From Rhodococcus opacus (lineage in GTDB: Bacteria > Actinomycetota > Actinomycetes > Mycobacteriales > Mycobacteriaceae): a stretch of DNA of 64,000 nucleotides. The position numbers and the translations under genes were made by a program. Under the pieces are notes generated by a model that had not been told where the DNA came from, searched no databases, and saw only the letters and a list, made by a program, of their open reading frames with translations. The stretch lies in contig NZ_JAAXPA010000006.1 in the NCBI RefSeq assembly GCF_012396235.1, positions 248,001 through 312,000 of the forward strand, written 5' to 3'. Positions 42,969 to 52,672 of this stretch are shown here, piece by piece (position 1 is the first letter of the stretch; the number at the start of each line of letters is the position of its first letter).

Positions 42969-44282
42969 TCAGGCGGCCTCCGCTTCCCGGCGCTTGGTGG
43001 TGGTTTCCGGCAACAGCAGGATCGAGACGAGACTGACCACGGCGATCACCACGAAGTAGGCGGTGACGGCCGTCGAAGTGCCGAACGCTTCGAACAGCCA
43101 CGTCGCCATGAACGGTGCGAGCCCGCCGCCGAGGATGGCGCCGATCTGGTAGCCGAGAGACGCACCGCTGTAGCGGATGTGGGCGGGGAAGAGTTCCGCG
43201 AACAGTGCCGACTGCGGCCCCGCGGTGGTGCCGAGGACCGCCGCCATCACGATCATCGCGAGCAGCATGACGGGGATCGACGCCGTGTCGATGAGCGGGA
43301 AGAACACCGCGGCCACGATCACGAGCGCGATCGAACTCCACGTGTACACGCGGCGCCGGCCGAGCACGTCCGACTTCCAGGCCGACACGGCCATGCCCGC
43401 CATCCAGACCGGGCACGCGACGATCAGCAGTGTGAGCATGGTGGCGCGGCTGTATCCGAGTTCCTTGGTGCCGTACGTGAGGACGTACACCATGAACACG
43501 TAGGCGATGCCGTTGGTCGCGATGAACGTGCCGGCCGCGAGCAGCACCGTCCGCCAGTTGCGGGTCAGCACCTCGACGATCGGCATCTTCACGATCGTGT
43601 TGCTCTCCTTGGCCTCCGCGAACGCCGGGGACTCGAAGACGCCGAGGCGAATCCACATCGCGACGCCGACGAGCACGGCGCTCATCAGGAACGGCACCCG
43701 CCAGCCCCACGTCTGGAACGCGTCGTCGGACAGCAACTGGGTGACGGCGAGGAACACGACGTTCGCCATGATCACTCCGGCCGGAACGCCCATCTGCGGT
43801 GCCGCGCCGTACAGGCCGCGCTTGCCTTCCGGGGCGTGTTCGGTGGCCATGAGCACCGCGCCGCCCCATTCGCCGCCGACGCCGATGCCCTGGACGAACC
43901 GCAACGACACCAGCAGGATGGGTGCGGCCACCCCGATGGCCTCGAAGTTCGGGAGCAGGCCGATGCCGACGGTCGCGGCGCCCATCATGGTCAGCGACAG
44001 CACCAGCATCGACTTGCGTCCGATGCGGTCACCGAAGTGCCCCATGACGACACCGCCGATCGGGCGGGCGATGAAGCCGACCGCGAACGTGGCGAATGCG
44101 GCGAGGGTTCCGGCGAACGTCGACGCGCCGGGGAAGAACTGCGGTCCGATCACCAGGGCTGCGGCGGTGCCGTAGATGAAGAAGTCGTACCACTCGATCG
44201 CGGTACCGACGAAGCTCGACAGGACTGCCCTGCGTGCTTCCTTGTGAGACACCGGCGGTGTCGCCTCGGTGATTGCCGTCAT
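42969..44282 (-). CDS. MHS-type MFS transporter, aromatic acid-type
   Basis: A 437-residue, twelve-helix transporter of the metabolite:H+ symporter group: SFVGTAIEWYDFFIYGTAAAL (helix 1), RPIGGVVMGHFGDRIGRK (loop 2-3), ILLVSLRFVQGIGVGGEWGG (helix 4) and [12 protein letters not shown] loop [20 protein letters not shown] precedes the ATG at 44282. It is followed after one base by the hydroxylase gene, so it probably imports the hydroxylase substrate, an aromatic or similar acid. Confidence 0.88.
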   Translation of the reverse strand: MTAITEATPPVSHKEARRAVLSSFVGTAIEWYDFFIYGTAAALVIGPQFFPGASTFAGTLAAFATFAVGFIARPIGGVVMGHFGDRIGRKSMLVLSLTMMGAATVGIGLLPNFEAIGVAAPILLVSLRFVQGIGVGGEWGGAVLMATEHAPEGKRGLYGAAPQMGVPAGVIMANVVFLAVTQLLSDDAFQTWGWRVPFLMSAVLVGVAMWIRLGVFESPAFAEAKESNTIVKMPIVEVLTRNWRTVLLAAGTFIATNGIAYVFMVYVLTYGTKELGYSRATMLTLLIVACPVWMAGMAVSAWKSDVLGRRRVYTWSSIALVIVAAVFFPLIDTASIPVMLLAMIVMAAVLGTTAGPQSALFAELFPAHIRYSGASLGYQIGAILGGGLAPFMATWLFEAFGTSTAVTAYFVVIAVVSLVSILLLPETTTKRREAEAA

Positions 44283-44418
44283 CGTCTGCCTTCCCGGTTC
44301 TGCTGCGCGCGCACTCATCGCGCTACCGGAAAACAATGACCCGACTCACATACATCTGAAAAGCGGGACTATCCCCACATGAATTGCAGAAAAACCGTGG
44401 AAGGCGTGAATGCGCAGC

Positions 44419-45330
44419 TCAGGGTGTGACGAACCGGATGAATGCCCGCGCGACCCGGCTCAGCGTCGCCTCCTGATGCCACGCCACCACCACGGCCACC
44501 GACGCCGGTTTCGGGTCGGCGATCGGTTTCACCACGACGGGCAGCCCCTCGTACGTGACATCCACCCGGGGTCGCTGCAGCAGCAGCGTCCACCCCAGGC
44601 CGCGTCCGACGAAGGCCCGCGCCGTCTCGAAGTTCGCGGTCCGGTACGCCACCCGGGGCGCGAATCCGGCCTCCCGGCAGACGTCCATCGCATGGTTGGT
44701 GCTCGGTGGCGCGTCCAGCAGCACCATCGGGTGCTCGGCCAGATCCGCGAGGCGCACCGGCCCGTCGACACCCGCCAGCGGATGCTCCGCCCCGAGCACC
44801 ACCATCGGCTCGCGGGTCATGAGCGGCACGGTCTGCCACTCCGGGGAGAGGTCGAGGTCGTAGACGATGGCGACGTCCAGTTCGCCGCCCTCGAGCTGCG
44901 TCCGCAACCGGTTCTGGGTGTCTTCCCGGAACTCCACGGACGCCCGCGGGTACTCCGCGGTGAACGCGTACAACATCGACGGCAGGATCGTCGGGCCGAG
45001 CGCCGGGTAGCAGCCGACGGCGATCGGCCCCGCCACGACACCGCCCTCCCCGGATGCGTCGGCCTGCAACTCCCCCGCCTGCTGCAACAGGGCACGCGCC
45101 CGCGACAGCACCGCCTCCCCCGTCGGGGTCAGCTGCACACCGCGGGCCCGCCGGCGCACACACAACTGCGCCTTCAGTGCCTTCTCCAGGTCCGTCACCG
45201 CCGCGGACAACGCCGACTGCGACAGGTGCATCCGCTCGGCCGCACCACTGATCGTCCCGGTCTCCGCCACCGCCACGAACGCCGCCAGCTGGCGCATCGT
45301 GTACACGGGGACGTTGTCGGGGCGGGGCAT
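44419..45330 (-). CDS. LysR-family regulator
   Basis: A 303-residue LysR regulator. The N-terminal winged helix is TMRQLAAFVAVAETGTISGAAERMHLSQSALSAAVTDLEKAL. The effector domain begins near residue 95 (GPIAVGCYPALGPTILPSML). It lies between the seven-gene operon (upstream on the same strand, 23-base gap) and the transporter-hydroxylase pair (downstream, 136-base gap), so it could control either. The 136-base gap is AT-rich and includes likely promoter sequence. Most LysR genes are divergent from their target; this one is not. Confidence 0.9.
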   Translation of the reverse strand: MPRPDNVPVYTMRQLAAFVAVAETGTISGAAERMHLSQSALSAAVTDLEKALKAQLCVRRRARGVQLTPTGEAVLSRARALLQQAGELQADASGEGGVVAGPIAVGCYPALGPTILPSMLYAFTAEYPRASVEFREDTQNRLRTQLEGGELDVAIVYDLDLSPEWQTVPLMTREPMVVLGAEHPLAGVDGPVRLADLAEHPMVLLDAPPSTNHAMDVCREAGFAPRVAYRTANFETARAFVGRGLGWTLLLQRPRVDVTYEGLPVVVKPIADPKPASVAVVVAWHQEATLSRVARAFIRFVTP

Positions 45331-45353
45331 GCAAGAACGGTAGCGCGGACAAT

Positions 45354-46181
45354 TCAGCGTCCGGTGGCCGCCGGGACCTGCGCGAGCACCTCCCGGGTGG
45401 CGGCGACCAGCCGCGCGAGCCACGCGTCCGTGCCGACGACCTGCCGGAGCGGTTCGTTGGGGAGTTCGATGCTCACCGGCAGGCCCGCCGGCAACGTCGC
45501 CCAGATGTCGGCGAGCGGGATGCCGCCCGACCCCGGCACCAGCCGCTCTTCGCGCGCCTGACGGATCAGTTCGGCGTCGTCCGTGGGCGCAGGCACCGAG
45601 CCGTCGCACATCTGGGCGTAGTGCAGCCACTCCCGCGGGATCGCCGCCAGGTCGTCGAGCGTGGTGCTCGACCGTCCGACGTGCAGCCCGTCCACCAGCA
45701 CGCTGCGCGCCGGCCCGTCGGCCTGCGACACGATCTCGACCGCGGTGGTCGCGTCGGGCACGGCCGTCCACGGCATGAACTCGAGGCTCGCGACGATGCC
45801 GTACTGCGCGCACAGTTCCGCGAGCCGGGCGTAGGAGTCGGTGAGCCGGGAACGGTCGCGGTCGTCGCCGCCGACGAGCACGGCCTTCGCACCGAGCCGG
45901 GCGCCCGCCTCGAGCAGCGGAACGTACGACTTCGGGTCGAAATCGGCTCCCAGCCGGATGATTTCGAGGTCGAACACCTCGATCGGCGAATCGTCGAGAC
46001 GACGGATCAGCGCGTCGAGGGCGGCGTCGTCCTCGTGCAGCGGGTAGGCGGTGGTGCCGGGCGCGGCGGGCAGCAGCCGGATGCCGATGGTGTCGAAGCC
46101 GTGCTTCTCGGCGAGGTCCACCTGCTGCAGCGGCGCGGTGTCGAGCACGGTGAGTGCGGCAAGGCCGAGTGGGGCGGTCAT
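45354..46181 (-). CDS. Sugar-phosphate isomerase/epimerase-like TIM-barrel protein
   Basis: A 275-residue xylose-isomerase-like TIM barrel: AEKHGFDTIGIRLLP, then FDLEIIRLG, LGAKAVLVGGDD, VASLEFMPWTAV, SVLVDGLHVGRSS and GIPLADIWATLPAGLPVSIELPNEP, with the expected metal-binding acidic and His residues on strand ends. Members epimerise sugars or inositols or dehydrate 3-dehydroshikimate. An AroE-like gene in the same operon makes a dehydroshikimate-type dehydratase worth considering. Its ATG overlaps the preceding stop (ATGA, 46178-46181). It is the last gene of the seven-gene operon. Confidence 0.8.
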   Translation of the reverse strand: MTAPLGLAALTVLDTAPLQQVDLAEKHGFDTIGIRLLPAAPGTTAYPLHEDDAALDALIRRLDDSPIEVFDLEIIRLGADFDPKSYVPLLEAGARLGAKAVLVGGDDRDRSRLTDSYARLAELCAQYGIVASLEFMPWTAVPDATTAVEIVSQADGPARSVLVDGLHVGRSSTTLDDLAAIPREWLHYAQMCDGSVPAPTDDAELIRQAREERLVPGSGGIPLADIWATLPAGLPVSIELPNEPLRQVVGTDAWLARLVAATREVLAQVPAATGR

Positions 46182-47902
46182 CGCAGATCTCCTGTCGTCG
46201 AGGCGAGGCGGCGACCGGTGAGGTAGCCGAAAGTCATGGCCGGGCCGAGGTTGATGCCGCCGGACGGGTAGTGGCCGCCCATGACGCTGGACTGGTCGAC
46301 CCCGACGGCGAACAACCCGTCGATCGGCTGGTCGTCGTCGTTGAGCACCCGCGACGCCCTGTCGGTGACCAGACCGGCGAACGTGCCGAAGCTGCCGGGC
46401 ACCACCTTGACCGCGTAGAACGGGCCTTCTTCGAGCGGTGCGAGGGAGGCGTTGGGCCACGGATTGTCGGCGTCCCCGGACCCGACGGTGAACGGGGTGG
46501 TGCCACGACCGAACTCGGGGTCGACGCCGTCGCGGGCGCCTTCGTTGAACGCTGCGACCGTCTTCTCCAGGCCATCGGGGTCGACGCCGATCTTCTCGGC
46601 CAGCTCGCGCACCGTGCGGCCGCGGGTGAGGTAGCCGGACTTCAGGTAAGGCCACGTGGGGATCGGCAGCGGCTTGGCCATGCCGAGCGGGAAGTACCGC
46701 AGGTACTGTTGGTCGGCGATCAACCAGGAGCAGACCTCGTCGCCGTCGGGGACCTGTTCGACCATCGCCAGAGTGTAGTCGTGGTAGCCGAGGGCCTCGT
46801 TGACGAAGCGGCGACCGTCGGCGAGAACGCCGATGGCGCCGGGCTTTCCGCGGTCGAGGATGTGCGGGAACACGCCCTCCTTGCCGTTGCGGTATCGGAT
46901 GATCGACACCGGGCAGTACGCCACCGGCGATGCGACCGAGCGGTCGAGTCGGCCGCCGACCGACTCGCCGAGGGTGATGCCGTCGCCGGTGGTCGTGGAC
47001 GGGGTGAGGGTCCAGTGTTCACGGCCCGTGGGTGTGCGGGGGAAGAGTTCGCGGCGCCGGTCGACGTCGCGACTGAAGCCGCCCGTCGCGAGGACGACTC
47101 CGCGGCGGGCGGACACGGAGTAGGCCCCGTCCGGGCCCTCCAGCCGGACACCGGTGACGGTGCCCGCGGAGTCGGTGGTCAGCGCGGTGGCCGCCGTGCT
47201 CACGCGGATCTCGACGCCGGCGTCGAGCGCCGACCGCAGCAGCCGGCCGACGAGCGCGGTGCCGTTGACGAGCTGCTGGCCGCGGCGTGTGATGGCGAGG
47301 TCGAGCAGGTGCGTGGACACCCTGCGGGCGCAGTGCACGAATGCCTTCGCCGAACGCGTCGAGTGCAGGAAAGCCTGGAGGTCCGGGCCGGCCATGATGC
47401 CCATACCGAGGAACGACGTCTCGTAGAGCTGCCGCCGGAGCAGCGCCGCGACGTCGGGGCCGAGCTTCCGGAGGCTCACCGGCTTCGGCCCGACGGAGCG
47501 GTGTCCCGTGCCCGCACCCGGTGTGTCGCCGTGGATGTCGGCGATCTTCGCGCCCGGAACGAATTGCAGCGCCGTCTTCTTCTCGAAGAACTCGACCATC
47601 TCGGGTGCGCCGTCGAGCAGGGCATCGACCTTGGCGGCGTCGAAGTTCTCGCCGAGTCGGTGCTCGAGATAGGTGCGCGGCAGCGAGCGATCCTCGTTCA
47701 CGCCGTCGGCCTGCGCGAACAGGTTCCGCGGCGTCCACATCCAGCCGCCGGACCACGCCGTCGCGCCGCCGCACGTGTCCGCCTTCTCGACGACGAGGAC
47801 GGAGGCTCCCCCGTCGGCTGCGGCGACGGCGGCGGACAGACCGCCCGCTCCGGAGCCGATGACGACGACGTCGTAGGTGGCGATGGTGTGTTCGGGGGTC
47901 AT
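46178..47902 (-). CDS. FAD-binding dehydrogenase (3-ketosteroid dehydrogenase/fumarate reductase type)
   Basis: A 574-residue flavoprotein. The N terminus is VVVIGSGAGGLSAAVAAADGGASVLVVEKA, followed by CGGATAWSGGWMWTPRN. GVVLATGGFSRD ends the FAD fold, and GGHYPSGGINLGPAMTFGYLTGR is the C-terminal signature of the ketosteroid-dehydrogenase/fumarate-reductase family. Such enzymes insert or reduce a double bond next to a ketone or carboxylate. Substrate unknown; the neighbours point to a carbocyclic acid or ketone. The ATG overlaps the preceding stop (ATGA). Confidence 0.87.
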   Translation of the reverse strand: MTPEHTIATYDVVVIGSGAGGLSAAVAAADGGASVLVVEKADTCGGATAWSGGWMWTPRNLFAQADGVNEDRSLPRTYLEHRLGENFDAAKVDALLDGAPEMVEFFEKKTALQFVPGAKIADIHGDTPGAGTGHRSVGPKPVSLRKLGPDVAALLRRQLYETSFLGMGIMAGPDLQAFLHSTRSAKAFVHCARRVSTHLLDLAITRRGQQLVNGTALVGRLLRSALDAGVEIRVSTAATALTTDSAGTVTGVRLEGPDGAYSVSARRGVVLATGGFSRDVDRRRELFPRTPTGREHWTLTPSTTTGDGITLGESVGGRLDRSVASPVAYCPVSIIRYRNGKEGVFPHILDRGKPGAIGVLADGRRFVNEALGYHDYTLAMVEQVPDGDEVCSWLIADQQYLRYFPLGMAKPLPIPTWPYLKSGYLTRGRTVRELAEKIGVDPDGLEKTVAAFNEGARDGVDPEFGRGTTPFTVGSGDADNPWPNASLAPLEEGPFYAVKVVPGSFGTFAGLVTDRASRVLNDDDQPIDGLFAVGVDQSSVMGGHYPSGGINLGPAMTFGYLTGRRLASTTGDLR

Positions 47903-48996
47903 AGCGTCTCCTGAGCGGATGTCATTGCGAAAGTCGGTGCGGGCGTGAGGTCGACGACCCGGCCGGTGCGCGAAGACTCGTAGATCGCCGCGATGATCGC
48001 CAGCGAGGCGCGCGCGTCACGTCCGGTGACGGCAGGATCGCGACCGGTCAGGACGGAGTCCGCGAAGTCCTGCACCTGGAGTGTGTGGAAGTCGGCGAGT
48101 CCGGCGTTGACTTCGGTGACGTCGAGATTGGCGCGGACGTCGGCTGGGAACGGGGCACGGAACTCCACTTCGCCGGGGACCGTCCAGATCTCGTTGACGC
48201 CCTCCCGGCCCTCCGGGAACTCGAGGACGCTCGCAATCACACCGGTCTGCCCGATCACGGTGACCCGGTTGCCGAGGTTGTGGTTGGCGCCGGTGGTCGC
48301 GGTGACGGTAGCCGTGCCGCCCGACGCGAACGAGACGACGGCGGACGCGCTGTCCTCGGTCTCGACGTGGTCGCCGTGTGTGTGGGTGCGGATGAAGCCG
48401 CTCACCGACACGGCCTCACCCATGAACCACTGGAGCATGTCGATCTGGTGGACGGCCTGCGTCATCAGGACACCGCCGCCGTCGGTGTCCCACCGTCCGC
48501 GCCACTCGTCGGCGGAGTAGTAGGACGACGGGCGGTGGAGAAGCACCGACGCCTCACCGAGCACCGGAATGCCGATCCGGCCGTCGTCGATGGCCGTCCT
48601 GATCCGCCTCGCGGCCGGCCAGAACCGGCGCTGGAACAGCACACCGAACGTGATGCCCGCGTGGTCGGCGGCCGCGATCATCCGGTCGGCCGCGGCGACG
48701 TCGACCGCGATCGGCTTCTCGCACAGCACGTGGATCCCGGCCTCGGCGGCCGCGACGACCACCTGCTCGTGCACCGGATGCGGGGTGCAGACGGTGCACG
48801 CATCGAGGCCGAGGGCGATCAATTCCTCCACCGAACCGACGGCCCGCGCGATGCCGTGCGCGGATGCGAACTCGCGGGCGCGGTCGACGTCAGGGTCGCA
48901 GCAGCCGACCACCTCGACGCCGGTCACCTGCTGCAGGGCCCGTGCGTGGTTGCCGGCGATCTTTCCGCAGCCGACGATGCCGATACGTAGTGCCAT
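47899..48996 (-). CDS. Gfo/Idh/MocA-family oxidoreductase
   Basis: A 365-residue NAD(P)-dependent dehydrogenase. Rossmann start: LRIGIVGCGKIAGNHARAL. The family hallmark CEKPIAVD carries the catalytic Lys. A GGGVLMTQAVHQIDMLQWFMG segment follows, where the D-x3-H-type pair of the family appears as QAVHQID. Typical substrates are inositols, sugars and other polyhydroxylated rings. Start and stop overlap its neighbours by 1 and 4 bases. Confidence 0.88.
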   Translation of the reverse strand: MALRIGIVGCGKIAGNHARALQQVTGVEVVGCCDPDVDRAREFASAHGIARAVGSVEELIALGLDACTVCTPHPVHEQVVVAAAEAGIHVLCEKPIAVDVAAADRMIAAADHAGITFGVLFQRRFWPAARRIRTAIDDGRIGIPVLGEASVLLHRPSSYYSADEWRGRWDTDGGGVLMTQAVHQIDMLQWFMGEAVSVSGFIRTHTHGDHVETEDSASAVVSFASGGTATVTATTGANHNLGNRVTVIGQTGVIASVLEFPEGREGVNEIWTVPGEVEFRAPFPADVRANLDVTEVNAGLADFHTLQVQDFADSVLTGRDPAVTGRDARASLAIIAAIYESSRTGRVVDLTPAPTFAMTSAQETL

Positions 48997-49793
48997 CAGT
49001 AGTGTTCCTCGGTTTCGACGTCCCTGGCCGCGGACTCGCCGCGGTCGAGACGGTTCAGGGCGTCGACGTCCGCGCCGGTGAGCCGCACGTCGAGGGCGGC
49101 CAGGTTCTCGGCCTGGCGCGCGGGATTCGCGGATCTCGCGACCGGCACGACACCCTGCGCGAAGTGCCAGGCCAGGACCACCTGCGCGGGGGTGCGGTCG
49201 AGGCGCCGGGCGATGTCGGTGACCACGGGTGAGTCGAGCACCTCGCCGCGGCCCAGCGGGCTCCACGACTGCGTGAACACGCCGAGTTCGTCGTTCGCGC
49301 GCCGGACGGGCAGCCGGGCGAGTGACGGGTCCATCTGGATCTGGTTGACTGCCGGCGCTTCTCCGGTTTCGGTGACGACGCGACGCAGGTGCGTCTCCAG
49401 GAAATTGGAAACGCCGACGTAGCGGACGAGGCCGGCGTCGCGGCATGCGAGCATCGCCTCGAACGCCGCCACGTACCTGTCGTGGCGGGGCAGCGGCCAG
49501 TGGATGAGGAACAGGTCGAGCCGATCGAGTCCCAGATTCTTCAGGCTGCGCACGACCGCGCCTCGGATGTCACCCGACACGTGATCGCTCCCCCGCAGTT
49601 TCGTGGTGACGAACAGCTCCTCGCGGGGCAGTCCGCACTCCGCGAGCGCCACACCCACAGCGTCCTCGTTGTCATAGATCGTGGCGGTGTCGACGAGCCG
49701 GTAGCCGGCCTCGATACCGGACAGCACGGCCCGGGTGGCGTCCGAGCCGGTCAGTGGCCAGGTCCCGAGACCGAGGGGCGGGATGTCCATCAT
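48996..49793 (-). CDS. Aldo/keto reductase
   Basis: A 265-residue AKR with the full catalytic tetrad: Asp35 (VDTATIY), Tyr40, Lys65 (TTKL) and His98 (LIHWP). VSNFLETHLRRV and the C-terminal coenzyme loop (VPVARSANPARQAENL) are typical of the family. It would reduce a ketone or aldehyde with NADPH, or run in reverse. The ATG overlaps the preceding stop (ATGA, 49790-49793), and its TGA shares one base with the next ATG. Confidence 0.9.
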   Translation of the reverse strand: MMDIPPLGLGTWPLTGSDATRAVLSGIEAGYRLVDTATIYDNEDAVGVALAECGLPREELFVTTKLRGSDHVSGDIRGAVVRSLKNLGLDRLDLFLIHWPLPRHDRYVAAFEAMLACRDAGLVRYVGVSNFLETHLRRVVTETGEAPAVNQIQMDPSLARLPVRRANDELGVFTQSWSPLGRGEVLDSPVVTDIARRLDRTPAQVVLAWHFAQGVVPVARSANPARQAENLAALDVRLTGADVDALNRLDRGESAARDVETEEHY

Positions 49794-51739
49794 GCGCTGA
49801 CCTCCTCGCGAGCTTCGGCGGCCGCGGTGATCTTCGCGGCGACGTCGGCTGCGGTGACGAGAGCGGCGTGGATGGAGCCGCCGTCGCCACTCGCGTCACC
49901 GACCGTGTGGACGCCGAGTCGCGGTGCCAGCGACCGCACTGCGGCGAGCAGGTCGGTGCGCGGCTCGACGCCGTGCGAGATCAGCAGTTCACCGGGAGCG
50001 TCCACCACCCGCTCGTCCCCGGCGGTCGAGATCACCACCCGGTCTTCCTCGATCCGCGTCACGATCGACGACAGATGGGTGGTGAGGTTCGCACTCGCCG
50101 CGAGCCGCGGCAGCAGCACGATCTTGCCGCGTCGGCCGACATCGTGGGCGATCGTCTCCTGCGGGCCGATCATGACCACCTTCGTGCCGTGCTGGAGCAG
50201 GTCGTCGGCGACCGCGGCCGCTTCCCGGTCGGCGCCGAAGATCGTGATCGCCTCGGGTGCAGGGTCTCCGCATTCCAGGAACTCGCGAACGTCGCGGACC
50301 CTCCGGGTGTCGGCCCCGGGGAGGTCGACCTCGGGTCCGCGGCCGCCCGTCGCGAGCACGACGGCCTCAAAGTCGAGTTCCGCCAGTGCGGCGGCGTCGA
50401 CCCGCGTGCCGGTGTGGCAAGCGATGTCGAGGTCGGCGATCTCGGCGAGGTACCAGTCGACGATCCGTGCGTACTCGGGGTACTCGTGCAGTCGCGAGGC
50501 CAGCGCGAAATCGCCACCGAGACTGCCGCGTTCGTCGTACAGGTCGACGCGGTGCCCGGCGAGCGCGAGGTCGCGGGCGGCCGCCATGCCCGACGGCCCG
50601 CCGCCGACGACGGCGACACGCACCGCCACGTCCGCCGGCTTCGACGGCTGCTCGAGTTCGCGGCCCACCCACGGATTGACCGAGCACGGAACGGGTCCGG
50701 CGGCGAGGCTGTCGATGCAGTAGTTGCAGGCGATGCAAGGCCGGTACCGGCCGCCGTCCAGCGCGCGGTTCGGGAAGTCCGGGTCGGCGTGCAGGGTGCG
50801 GGCCATGCTGACGAAGTCGGCCTGCCCGGATTCGATGATCTGCGCCGCGACCTCGGGTGAGCTGATCCGGCCTGCGACTCCGACGGGGAGGTCGAAGTCC
50901 CGCGTGTACTGCTCGGAGAACGGGGCGAGGAGCCCGCGCGGCCACTCGCCGGGTTGGATGATCCACTGCCCGGATTCGTAGTTACCGGCGGAGACGTCGA
51001 GGAAGTCGAGCCGGTCGGTGGCGATCGCGTCGATCCGGGCGCGGGTCGTCTCCGCGTCGAGACCGCCGTCGACGGCCTCGAACGCCGAGAACCGCAGTCC
51101 GAGAGCGATACCCGGTGCCATCGCGCGCACGGCGTCGATCACCTTGTTGACGAACAGTGCCGGATCGGCCCACTCGTCGTCGCGGTGGTTGTACGCCGGC
51201 GAGAGAAACTGGTGGATGAGATAGCCGTGACCGCCGTGCAGCGAGATCACGTCGACCCCGGCCTGCTGACAGCGCGCGGCGGCCTCACCCAAGCATTCGA
51301 TGATGTGCTCGATGTCGTCGCCGTCGAGTTGCTCGGGCATTTCGCCGCCGACCACCGCGCACGGGATCGGTGACGGTGCGACAGGGACGAATCCGCTGAC
51401 GGAACCCTGCGCGGTGCGGCCGCCGTGATTGAGTTCGACGCCGACGAGGGCACCCTGCGCATGAATCGCCTCGGCCATCTTCGCGATGCGCGGGATGCGT
51501 TCGTCGACGTCCACTCCCATCTGCCGGACACGGCCCTTGCCGTCGGCCCGCACGTAGCTGGCCTCGGTGAAGACGAGTGCTGCGCCGCCCGCCGCACGGC
51601 GCTCGAGGTATGCGATGTACTCGTCGGTCATCGTGCCGTCGACCTCGCAGTAGTTGCGCTCCATCGGCGCCGACACGAAGCGGTTGCGCAGTCGCACGTT
51701 ACCCAGGTCGAGTGGTGCGGCGAACGGACGCGCGGTCAT
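49790..51739 (-). CDS. Old-yellow-enzyme/2,4-dienoyl-CoA-reductase-like FMN-FAD-FeS protein
   Basis: A 649-residue protein of the FadH/trimethylamine dehydrogenase type. The N-terminal OYE barrel has LRNRFVSAPMERNY, ELNHGGRTAQG and SLHGGHGYLIHQFLSPAYNHR. A 4Fe-4S cluster is set by CIACNYCID followed by PCSVNPWVG. The C-terminal half has two nucleotide folds (VAVVGGGPSGMAAARDLALAG for FAD; ITIFGADREAAAVAD for NAD(P)H). It reduces a conjugated double bond using pyridine nucleotide. The last part holds GVEPRTDLLAAV. The start overlaps the AroE-like stop by 4 bases. Confidence 0.9.
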   Translation of the reverse strand: MTARPFAAPLDLGNVRLRNRFVSAPMERNYCEVDGTMTDEYIAYLERRAAGGAALVFTEASYVRADGKGRVRQMGVDVDERIPRIAKMAEAIHAQGALVGVELNHGGRTAQGSVSGFVPVAPSPIPCAVVGGEMPEQLDGDDIEHIIECLGEAAARCQQAGVDVISLHGGHGYLIHQFLSPAYNHRDDEWADPALFVNKVIDAVRAMAPGIALGLRFSAFEAVDGGLDAETTRARIDAIATDRLDFLDVSAGNYESGQWIIQPGEWPRGLLAPFSEQYTRDFDLPVGVAGRISSPEVAAQIIESGQADFVSMARTLHADPDFPNRALDGGRYRPCIACNYCIDSLAAGPVPCSVNPWVGRELEQPSKPADVAVRVAVVGGGPSGMAAARDLALAGHRVDLYDERGSLGGDFALASRLHEYPEYARIVDWYLAEIADLDIACHTGTRVDAAALAELDFEAVVLATGGRGPEVDLPGADTRRVRDVREFLECGDPAPEAITIFGADREAAAVADDLLQHGTKVVMIGPQETIAHDVGRRGKIVLLPRLAASANLTTHLSSIVTRIEEDRVVISTAGDERVVDAPGELLISHGVEPRTDLLAAVRSLAPRLGVHTVGDASGDGGSIHAALVTAADVAAKITAAAEAREEVSA

Positions 51740-52638
51740 CGGGACTCCTCGAGAACGGTCGGGGCGCACTGATCGGCGAGCAGTTCGCCGAGGTGACGTC
51801 GCATGCGGTCGGGGTCGGGCGTGACCCCGGTGAGGAGGACGAACGTGTCGGCCGCCTGAGCGACGAGCATCTGACCGCCGTCGAGCACGGCGCAGCCGAG
51901 AGCGCTTGCTGCCGCGACGAGTTCGGTCCGCAGGGGGCGGTAGACGATGTCGGCGACCCACAGTCCGGGATGGAGCGCGCCGGTGTCGAACGGCGTTCCA
52001 GGATGTCCGACCATGCCGATCGGGGAGGCGTTGACGACGCCGTCGCAGCGTTCCAGGTTCGCTTCGATCGCGTCGAGGGGGATGGCCGTGACCCGCGTCT
52101 GCGGGAAGGCCGCCGCGAGGCGCGTGCAGACGTCCGCCGCGCGGGCCGGGTCGAGGTCGGCGACCCGCAGGTCCGTCACTCCGGCGGCGGCGAGCGCGTA
52201 GGCGACGGCCGAACCGGCACCGCCCGCACCGGCGAGGACGACGCGGCCGAGCGTGGCATCGGGCAGTCCCCGGCGCAGCGCCGCGAGGAATCCGCTGTGG
52301 TCGGTGTTGTGACCGATCAGTCGCCCGTCACGGACGACGACGGTGTTGACGGCACCGAGAAGTCGCGCGTTGTCGGATAATTCGTCGAGGGAGTCGACGA
52401 CCACCTGCTTGCACGGGTGGGTGACGTTGAGTCCGGTGCAACCCGCTGCGACGGCCTGCCGCAGCGTGTCGCCGGAACGGTCGACGGGGATGCCCTCCGC
52501 CGCGACGTCGAGCAGGTCGTAGCGGTAGTCGGTCAGGCCGAGGGCGGCGGCCTCGTGTTCGTGCAGCGCCGGCGACAGGGACGTGGCGATCCCTGCCCCG
52601 ACGAGGCGGATCCGGTGCCGGGTGGATACGGGGTGCAT
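51736..52638 (-). CDS. Shikimate/quinate dehydrogenase-like protein (catabolic AroE paralog)
   Basis: A 300-residue AroE-family enzyme. The substrate site is intact: SLSPALHE, NVTHPCKQVV with catalytic Lys77, GAVNTVV and HNTDHSGF with Asp113. Cofactor binding is in VVLAGAGGAGSAVAYAL, followed by VADLDPARA, whose acidic residue favours NAD over NADP, as in catabolic quinate/shikimate dehydrogenases. It sits in a catabolic operon, not beside aroB/aroK, so it is likely a degradative paralog. AGGAG precedes the ATG. The MFS gene lies 34 bases upstream. Confidence 0.88.
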   Translation of the reverse strand: MHPVSTRHRIRLVGAGIATSLSPALHEHEAAALGLTDYRYDLLDVAAEGIPVDRSGDTLRQAVAAGCTGLNVTHPCKQVVVDSLDELSDNARLLGAVNTVVVRDGRLIGHNTDHSGFLAALRRGLPDATLGRVVLAGAGGAGSAVAYALAAAGVTDLRVADLDPARAADVCTRLAAAFPQTRVTAIPLDAIEANLERCDGVVNASPIGMVGHPGTPFDTGALHPGLWVADIVYRPLRTELVAAASALGCAVLDGGQMLVAQAADTFVLLTGVTPDPDRMRRHLGELLADQCAPTVLEESR

Positions 52639-52672
52639 GAAGATCTCCTGCAGTGGTGAAGGTCCGGTCAGG